Assembly (NCBI GenBank): GCA_026708505.1
Contig: JAPOUU010000054.1
Span: 1-40,792 of the forward strand
DNA: 40,792 bases
Reading direction: 5' to 3'
From: Hyphomicrobiales bacterium
Lineage (GTDB): Bacteria > Pseudomonadota > Alphaproteobacteria > JAPOUT01
A program made the position numbers and the translations under genes. Below are positions 35,298 to 40,792 of the stretch, in pieces. Under the pieces are notes generated by a model that was not told the DNA's origin, searched no databases, and worked only from the letters and a program-made list of their open reading frames with translations. Position 1 is the first letter of the stretch; the number at the start of each line of letters is the position of its first letter.

Positions 35298-36367
35298 CGG
35301 AAGTGCTTCGATAACCGCAATCCTTGATATTGATAATTGGAACCTAAGCCGCTTCCGTAGATTTGTTGCGCCGGTGAACGCAATGGCTCGTATATCAACC
35401 GCGCAATAATCTGTCCGTCCTCAAGTATGAAGGGAACATCGCGGCCGCGAACCTCCAATACGGCCAACGACGACGGCGTTTTGTTTTCTCCGACCCCAAA
35501 GCCCGGGTCAAAGAAACCGGCGTAGTGAACGCGAACCTCTCCCATCAGGGGATCAAACGGAGCCATCACCGCGGCATGCGAGGGCGGCACGCAGATCTTC
35601 TCTTGTGATGCGAGAATATAAAACTCGCCCGGATCCAAAACAATCGTGCCTTTGGAGTCGGCGTGGACAGGTTCCCAAAAATCCTCGCGGGGGTGGTCGC
35701 GCGCATCAACATCGACAAAACCCGCATGCCGCCGCGCTCGAAACCCCACCGCGCCGTCCTTTTCGGTCGGCCGCAATCCGACACGAACGCCCAAGCCGCC
35801 GTCTACATCAAGACTTCCCGATGTCAGTTGCCATCCTTCGTCAACGAGGTTTTTGATCTCCGTGTTCGGGTCGGTTGGATCTCCTTGGCGAAAGCGTAAT
35901 TGCGCGAGGGTCGATCCCTGTTTCACCCGCACCGGAAAAGTGCGCGGCGATACTTCGAGATAAACGGGTCCTTCATAGTTGGCTTCGATCTGGTCAAAAT
36001 AAGCGGAGCGATCCACGATCACACGCGTGAAAACATCAATTCGCCCGGTTGAACTCTTCGGATTCGCAAATGCGGACGTCTTCGAATCGAGTGCGAGCGA
36101 TTCCAGCAGCGGCACAATATACACACCGCCGGTCTCCAGCACGGCGCCCTCGCTCAGGTCTACCTCGTGCAATGTAAGGCGCTCTATCTTCTCCGAGACG
36201 CGGGTTTCCCGTCCCGGCAGGAAGCTTGCGCGCAAACGATACGCTTTTGCGCCCAGGCGAACATCAAGGCTTGAAGGCTGCACCTGTCCCGCGGCAAAAT
36301 CCTCGCTCGCACACACCCCGCCTTTTGCCAGCAGGCCCTCAATCTCACAATCGGGTAAAATCCCCAT
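35294..36367 (-). CDS. dcd: dCTP deaminase, double-domain Dcd type
   Basis: A 357-residue protein of the long alphaproteobacterial dCTP deaminase type, which converts dCTP to dUTP for dTTP synthesis. It looks like two Dcd/dUTPase folds in tandem. The N-terminal half keeps the catalytic pattern SSTGR (residues 105-109) and YLE with Glu138. The C-terminal half has HYAGFFDPGFG but no SSxxR, so it probably serves structure or assembly. I start it at the Met of MGILPDCEIEGLLAK (36367); a start 24 residues upstream is open but not family-like. GGAGGG lies upstream on this strand. Confidence 0.82.
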   Translation of the reverse strand: MGILPDCEIEGLLAKGGVCASEDFAAGQVQPSSLDVRLGAKAYRLRASFLPGRETRVSEKIERLTLHEVDLSEGAVLETGGVYIVPLLESLALDSKTSAFANPKSSTGRIDVFTRVIVDRSAYFDQIEANYEGPVYLEVSPRTFPVRVKQGSTLAQLRFRQGDPTDPNTEIKNLVDEGWQLTSGSLDVDGGLGVRVGLRPTEKDGAVGFRARRHAGFVDVDARDHPREDFWEPVHADSKGTIVLDPGEFYILASQEKICVPPSHAAVMAPFDPLMGEVRVHYAGFFDPGFGVGENKTPSSLAVLEVRGRDVPFILEDGQIIARLIYEPLRSPAQQIYGSGLGSNYQYQGLRLSKHFR

Positions 36368-36405
36368 CACGCCAAAGCCCTCCGTGCCACTCTTTCCATT
36401 AGGAT

Positions 36406-36434
36406 TTGCTATTTTTGCTCTCTTGCAACATAAT
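36406..36434 (+). promoter_or_regulatory. Candidate metZ promoter
   Basis: TTGCTA at 36406-36411 and CATAAT at 36429-36434 are 17 bases apart. Transcription from near 36441 would leave a leader of about 24 bases, with GGAGA at 36454-36458 six bases before the metZ ATG. Such a short leader leaves no room for a SAM riboswitch, which some alphaproteobacteria place before methionine genes. Confidence 0.45.
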
Positions 36435-36464
36435 GGCACAATACCACGCGTTCGGAGAATATGT

Positions 36465-37655
36465 ATGGCAAAAAAATCTTCAAAACAATGGCGTCCGCAG
36501 ACCCGGCTCGTTCACGGGGGGACCCAACGCTCGCAACACGGCGAAGCCGCCGAGGCCTTGTTTTTGACCTCCGGCTATGTCTACGACCACCCTGAAATCG
36601 CCCGCGACCGCTTCGCGGGAGATGCGGACGGATTCACATATTCGAGATTCGCCAATCCGACCGTGCGCATGTTCGAGGAACGCCTGACGGCACTGGAGGG
36701 GGCCGAAACCGCCCGTGCGACCGCAACCGGTATGGCGGCCGTCACCGCATCCATGCTTTCCTACCTGCAGGCGGGAGACCACGTCGTTGCCGCAAAGGCT
36801 TTGTTTAGCTCATGCCGTTACGTCATCGAGGAACTTCTGCCGCGTTTCGGAATGACTTTCACGCTCGTTGACGGTCTCGACCTCGAACAATGGCGCGCCG
36901 CCTGTCGTCCGGAAACAAAAGCCTTCTTCCTTGAAACACCGACGAACCCGCGTCTGGAAGTCCTTGACCTTCGTTCGATTGCGGACATCGCGCACGACAA
37001 CGGAGCGCTGTTGATTGTCGATAATGTCTTCGCAACGCCGATACTTCAGCGCCCGATGGAATTCGGCGCCGACATCGTTGTTTATTCCGCAACCAAATAT
37101 ATCGATGGGCAGGGGCGATGCCTCGGCGGATGCGTGTTGTGTTCCGAGCAATTTCTTGAAGACCATCTTGCCATGTATATGAAGCATACCGGCCCTGCAA
37201 TGAGTCCTTTCAATGCGTGGGTCATGCTCAAAGGGCTTGAGACCATCGATTTGCGGATACGCAAGCATTGCGACAACGCGCGCGTGTTGGCGGAGTTCCT
37301 AAACGGTTCGCCGGCAGTGCGGCGGGTCTTCTATCCCGGACTTCCCAACCATCCGCAGCACAATCTCGCGATGGCGCAAATGGACGGATTCGGCGGCGGC
37401 ATGATAGCTTTCGAAATTGACGGCGATCAGTCGAAAGCGTTTCGATTCCTTGATGCCTTGGAAATTATCCTGATTTCCAACAATCTTGGTGATACCAAAA
37501 GCCTCATCACGCATCCTACGACCACAACGCATCAACGTCTCGAGGAAGAGGCGCGCCTGGAACTGGGCATTGGTGGAAACCTCCTGCGACTTTCCGTCGG
37601 GCTCGAAGATGTCGAAGACTTGCGCGCCGACCTCGAAATGGCTCTTGCTGCCTGA
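36465..37655 (+). CDS. metZ: O-succinylhomoserine sulfhydrylase MetZ
   Basis: A 396-residue PLP enzyme of the Cys/Met metabolism family. It makes homocysteine directly from O-succinylhomoserine and sulfide, one step before methionine. The PLP lysine is Lys211 in YSATKYIDGQGR; EALFLTSGYVYD, YSRFANPTVRMFEERL and the C-terminal LRLSVGLEDVEDL support MetZ over cystathionine gamma-synthase. I start it at the ATG at 36465, preceded by GGAGA; the frame is open upstream across the divergent dcd gene. Its stop overlaps the apaG start (ATG at 37655). Confidence 0.92.
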   Translation: MAKKSSKQWRPQTRLVHGGTQRSQHGEAAEALFLTSGYVYDHPEIARDRFAGDADGFTYSRFANPTVRMFEERLTALEGAETARATATGMAAVTASMLSYLQAGDHVVAAKALFSSCRYVIEELLPRFGMTFTLVDGLDLEQWRAACRPETKAFFLETPTNPRLEVLDLRSIADIAHDNGALLIVDNVFATPILQRPMEFGADIVVYSATKYIDGQGRCLGGCVLCSEQFLEDHLAMYMKHTGPAMSPFNAWVMLKGLETIDLRIRKHCDNARVLAEFLNGSPAVRRVFYPGLPNHPQHNLAMAQMDGFGGGMIAFEIDGDQSKAFRFLDALEIILISNNLGDTKSLITHPTTTTHQRLEEEARLELGIGGNLLRLSVGLEDVEDLRADLEMALAA

Positions 37656-38056
37656 TGTATGAAAAAACAACGCATAAGATTCTCGTGCGCGTTGTCCCCG
37701 AGTATCTAACCGAAGAGTCCGATGTCGTGCGCGATATCTACTTCTGGGCATACCATATCACCATTGAAAACCAGTCCAGCCAGCGCATCCGGTTGCGTCG
37801 ACGCCATTGGCGCATCGTTGATGAGCACGGGCATTGCAGAACCGTTGACGGCGAGGGGGTCGTTGGCGAGTGCCCGACACTCGATCCCGGCGTGCGGTTC
37901 AGTTACTCTTCGAGCGTTTCTTTGCCTACGCCGTCGGGTGAAATGAGCGGCGCATACGACATGACCATCGAAGAAGGCGAAGACAGCCAGGATCTGCGCA
38001 TCGATATCCCGCTGTTTCTGCTCGAAAGCCCCCATGCATTCCGAACGGTGCACTAA
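37655..38056 (+). CDS. apaG: ApaG domain protein
   Basis: A 133-residue single-domain ApaG protein with a fibronectin-III-like fold. The region DIYFWAYHITIENQS, the RHWRIVDEHG strand and the GEGVVG loop (residues 66-71) are the family hallmarks. The biochemical role is unsettled: the loop resembles nucleotide-binding motifs, and homologues have been linked to magnesium and cobalt resistance. It is coupled to metZ through a TGATG-type junction. I know metZ-apaG as a recurring pair in alphaproteobacteria. Confidence 0.92.
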   Translation: MYEKTTHKILVRVVPEYLTEESDVVRDIYFWAYHITIENQSSQRIRLRRRHWRIVDEHGHCRTVDGEGVVGECPTLDPGVRFSYSSSVSLPTPSGEMSGAYDMTIEEGEDSQDLRIDIPLFLLESPHAFRTVH

Positions 38057-38070
38057 CACCGAGTGAAAAA

Positions 38071-39513
38071 ATGTTTCGTCCGGCATTTTGTGTAGCGGGA
38101 TTTTTACTGTGCGCGCTTGGCATTTTAATGTTGCTCGCCGGAGTCGTTGATACCGCACATGAGGGAAACGATGATTTCGCCTTTTATTTCTCCGGGGTCA
38201 TAACTCTCTTCATCGGCGCGTGCCTCGCACTCGTCAACCGATTCAAAGACGGGCGCCTGTCGATACGGCAAGGTTTTCTGGTGACAAGCCTCTCATGGCT
38301 GCTCATCGCCCTTTTTGCGTCCTTGCCGTTTCGACTCTGCGCACTCGAGCTCTCCTATAGCGATTCCCTCTTTGAGGCAACTTCAGGATTGACCACAACC
38401 GGCGCAACCATCATCACAAATCTTTCAGAGGCTTCGCACGGCGTTCTTATCTGGCGCGCATTGCTCCAATGGCTCGGCGGAATCGGTATCATCGTCACCG
38501 CGCTTGCCGTTCTGCCAATGCTCAACATCGGAGGCATGCAGCTCTTCCGCACCGAATCCTCCGATACATCCGAAAAGATTCTGCCGCGCTCGGCTCAATT
38601 CGCCGGAGCCCTCACGGGATTCTACGGCAGTTTCACGCTATTGTGCGCTCTCGGTTACTGGCTTGCGGGAATGTCCGCCTTCGATGCCATCGCGCACGCC
38701 ATGACAACGGTGGCAACCGGTGGGTTTTCAACATCGGATACGTCCGTCGGATACTGGCAAAACCCTGCCATCGATAGCGTTGCCATCCTGTTCATGATTT
38801 TGGGGGCGTTGCCGTTCATTCTCTACATACGGCTGCTTGGCGGGGATGTCCGCGCCCTCATGCGCGATACGCAACTACGATGGTTCTTTGCCCTGCTTGG
38901 CAGCGTTATCGCAATCATGTGGGCGCATCTCTATTTCTCTTCCGGAGCCGAACCTGCACGTGCGCTTCAATTTGCCGCATTCAATGTCACTTCCGTTATG
39001 ACCGGAACCGGATATGCAAACACCAACTACGGGGTCTGGTCGCACTTTACCACCGGAATATTCTTCTTCTTGATGTTCGTTGGCGGGTGCGCGGGCTCAA
39101 CTGCTTGTGGCATGAAAATCTTCCGGCTTGCCGTCATCTGCAAATCCATCACGCTGCAAGCGCGACGCGTTCTATATCCGCATTTGGCGGTTACGCCGCT
39201 CTATAACGGACGGCCTATACAAGAAGGAGTCGTCGCATCCGTGATGCATTTTTTCTTCTTTTATTTGCTGCTGTTTGTTGGAGTGGCATGCGTGTTGTCG
39301 TTGATGGGACTTGCTCCCATCACTGCGCTATCGGCTTCGGCGAGCGCAATTGCAAACGTTGGTCCCGGATTGGGGTCAGAGATCGGGCCCGCCGGAAACT
39401 TCGCTTTTCTTCCCGACGCGGCAAAGTGGCTTCTCGCCGCGTTGATGTTGATAGGGCGGCTCGAGGTTTTCACTATATTGGTGTTGTTAACGCCGACTTT
39501 CTGGCGGCAGTGA
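38071..39513 (+). CDS. trkH: Trk-type potassium uptake protein TrkH
   Basis: A 480-residue inner-membrane potassium transporter subunit with about ten or more transmembrane segments. The four pore-loop filters can be read in order: TTTGATI, VATGGFS, VMTGTGYAN and ANVGPGLGSEIG, each with the filter glycine. It normally works with the cytosolic NAD-binding regulator TrkA, which is not in the window. The gap to apaG is 14 bases and the ribosome-binding site (GAGTG) is weak, so it may be cotranscribed with metZ-apaG. Confidence 0.93.
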   Translation: MFRPAFCVAGFLLCALGILMLLAGVVDTAHEGNDDFAFYFSGVITLFIGACLALVNRFKDGRLSIRQGFLVTSLSWLLIALFASLPFRLCALELSYSDSLFEATSGLTTTGATIITNLSEASHGVLIWRALLQWLGGIGIIVTALAVLPMLNIGGMQLFRTESSDTSEKILPRSAQFAGALTGFYGSFTLLCALGYWLAGMSAFDAIAHAMTTVATGGFSTSDTSVGYWQNPAIDSVAILFMILGALPFILYIRLLGGDVRALMRDTQLRWFFALLGSVIAIMWAHLYFSSGAEPARALQFAAFNVTSVMTGTGYANTNYGVWSHFTTGIFFFLMFVGGCAGSTACGMKIFRLAVICKSITLQARRVLYPHLAVTPLYNGRPIQEGVVASVMHFFFFYLLLFVGVACVLSLMGLAPITALSASASAIANVGPGLGSEIGPAGNFAFLPDAAKWLLAALMLIGRLEVFTILVLLTPTFWRQ

Positions 39514-39524
39514 CGCCTGAATCT

Positions 39525-40721
39525 TCAACTGCGGAGATGTTCGAGTAATTTCCGCAAGAAATTCTCACACTCTTTGATTTGCGACAACTCGATAAACTCG
39601 TCGGGACGGTGCGCCTGCAAAATGTCGCCGGGCCCGCACACCACCGCCGGAATTCCGGCATCCTCGAACAATCCCGCCTCGCTCGCATAAGAGACAGCAA
39701 GGGATTGATTGCTTCCGCTCAGCCGCAGAGCCAGCGCTTCCGCCTCGGAGTTGTTTTTCACCGAAAATGCCGGAACTGAAGCAATTTTACGAGTTTCAAT
39801 TGAAGCATGCGAAGCCACCCGTTGCATCTCGGGCAGCAAATTCTCCTTCGCATAATTATTAAAGCGTTCGAATATCTCATCGTCGTCGCTGCCCGGTACG
39901 CTGCGATATTCCCAATCAAAGCGGCAGTGTCGAGGTATGATGTTTACCGCTTCGCCTCCTTCAATCACGCCAACCTGAACGCTCGTATAAGGCGGGTCGA
40001 AGCGTTTGGATGTGTCATCGTCTCCGCGCCGGCGCATTTCGGCGCTGACGCCATCAAGGAAATTAATCAGTTTGCCCGCCGCAATTATTGAACTCACTCC
40101 CTTGTGCGTTGCGCTCGAATGCGCTTCAAGACCCTCAATTAGAGTTTCATGAACATGAATGCTCTTATGTGCATTCACAACTTTCATGCTCGTAGGTTCT
40201 CCGATAATTGCAAGCGCCGGCGGCATCGCAGACATCGGCAATCTCTCGCGGATGTGTTTCAGCAACGGACGAACACCAAGACAGCCAACTTCTTCGTCAT
40301 AAGAAATCGCAAAGTGGATCGGTGCGCTCAAGGGTCGTTTGAGAAAGTCCGGCACCATGGCGAGCGCAATCGCAATAAAAGACTTCATGTCGCAACTGCC
40401 GCGGCCGTAGAGCCGGTTGTCGCGCACGGTCGCTTGGAAAGGCGGCGTGCTCCACGATTGCCCTTCTACCGGGACAACATCGCTGTGGCCGGAAAGGATG
40501 ATCCCGCCCGCCTGGTTTTTATCTCCCAAAGTCGCCCACAAATTCGCCTTGCGCCCGTCTTCCGAAACAACGCGTTCGGCCTCAATCCCATGCTCACGCA
40601 GGTAGTTTTCGACGAAATCAATCAACTCGAGATTCGACAAGCGGCTGGTCGTGTCAAATCCTATCAGCCGCTCGGTCATCTCAAGGGAATTATATTGCGC
40701 TGGCGGGGACATATATGGCAT
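39525..40721 (-). CDS. argE: Acetylornithine deacetylase ArgE
   Basis: A 398-residue M20-family metallohydrolase that releases ornithine from N-acetylornithine in arginine synthesis. Metal-site motifs are GHSDVVPV, GRGSCDMKSF and the catalytic DEEVG, followed by a dimerisation domain (about residues 185-300) and the late AHRPDEF motif. AGGAGGA lies 12 bases before the ATG at 40721, so a start at the fourth residue (MSPP) is less likely. It is convergent with trkH, 11 bases apart, with no terminator visible. M20 relatives such as succinyl-diaminopimelate desuccinylase are a weaker alternative. Confidence 0.88.
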   Translation of the reverse strand: MPYMSPPAQYNSLEMTERLIGFDTTSRLSNLELIDFVENYLREHGIEAERVVSEDGRKANLWATLGDKNQAGGIILSGHSDVVPVEGQSWSTPPFQATVRDNRLYGRGSCDMKSFIAIALAMVPDFLKRPLSAPIHFAISYDEEVGCLGVRPLLKHIRERLPMSAMPPALAIIGEPTSMKVVNAHKSIHVHETLIEGLEAHSSATHKGVSSIIAAGKLINFLDGVSAEMRRRGDDDTSKRFDPPYTSVQVGVIEGGEAVNIIPRHCRFDWEYRSVPGSDDDEIFERFNNYAKENLLPEMQRVASHASIETRKIASVPAFSVKNNSEAEALALRLSGSNQSLAVSYASEAGLFEDAGIPAVVCGPGDILQAHRPDEFIELSQIKECENFLRKLLEHLRS

Positions 40722-40792
40722 TCTAAGGCAAAATCCTCCTGAATGGAAGTTTTACAACTCTCGACAATTGCCCAATACGCCCATATTATCTT

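Noticed and set aside
36368-36439. Upstream extension of dcd by 24 residues
   Set aside because: The added residues are not family-like and would cover most of the metZ promoter region; MGILPDCEIEGLL is the usual kind of Dcd start.
36368-36464. Possible SAM-II riboswitch before metZ
   Set aside because: The characteristic SAM-II core is not present and the likely leader is only about 24 bases.
1-40792. CRISPR arrays, insertion sequences, tRNA genes, prophage genes
   Set aside because: Reading both strands I found no regular repeat-spacer pattern, transposase, cloverleaf sequence or phage structural gene.

Overview
This window comes from a Gram-negative alphaproteobacterium; I cannot place it below class. 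The evidence is a complete alphaproteobacterial-style division and cell-wall (dcw) cluster from mraZ to lpxC, an alpha-type RNase P RNA just upstream of mraZ, the dcd-metZ-apaG neighbourhood, an FtsZ with a long acidic linker and a C-terminal [12 protein letters not shown] peptide, and LPS genes (lpxC, lptF, lptG, lptD). MurE carries the DNPR motif expected for meso-diaminopimelate addition.

Layout. Bases 1-2193 are accessory: the tail of a NrtR-like Nudix/winged-helix regulator, then a two-gene AbiE-type type IV toxin-antitoxin (abortive infection) module with its own promoter. Bases 2248-3929 hold a minus-strand pair (TrmN6-like methyltransferase and a DUF2007 protein) diverging from an AmpD/AmiD-type amidase; the two divergent start codons overlap. 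rnpB follows at about 3961-4335. The 336 bases between rnpB and mraZ are a dense control region: a candidate terminator, three GANTC sites, phased A/T tracts, a 20-bp tandem repeat that contains an alphaproteobacterial LexA-type GTTC-N7-GTTC box, and an array of TCCCA (TGGGA on the other strand) boxes every 10 bp that matches known MraZ operators.

Bases 4672-35297 form one collinear block of 25 genes in which no gap exceeds 51 bases and fourteen junctions are 4-base ATGA overlaps. The order is mraZ-rsmH-ftsL-ftsI-murE-murF-mraY-murD-ftsW-murG-murC-murB-ddl-ftsQ-ftsA-ftsZ-lpxC, then the methylmalonyl-CoA mutase genes mutA-mutB with their chaperone meaB, then lptF-lptG-lptD-surA-pdxA. The dcw part builds the peptidoglycan precursor, polymerises it at the septum and positions the division ring. 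LpxC commits lipid A synthesis, LptFGD carries LPS to the outer membrane and SurA folds outer-membrane proteins. The mutase genes sit between these two envelope sets and overlap lptF, which is the main oddity of the layout.

Bases 35294-40792 return to separate units: a double-domain Dcd-type dCTP deaminase on the minus strand, convergent with pdxA and sharing its stop bases; divergent metZ-apaG and a TrkH potassium transporter; and a minus-strand argE at the right edge. I saw no tRNA, insertion sequence or CRISPR array. The most interesting regions are the mraZ control region, the mut-lpt junction and the AbiE module.
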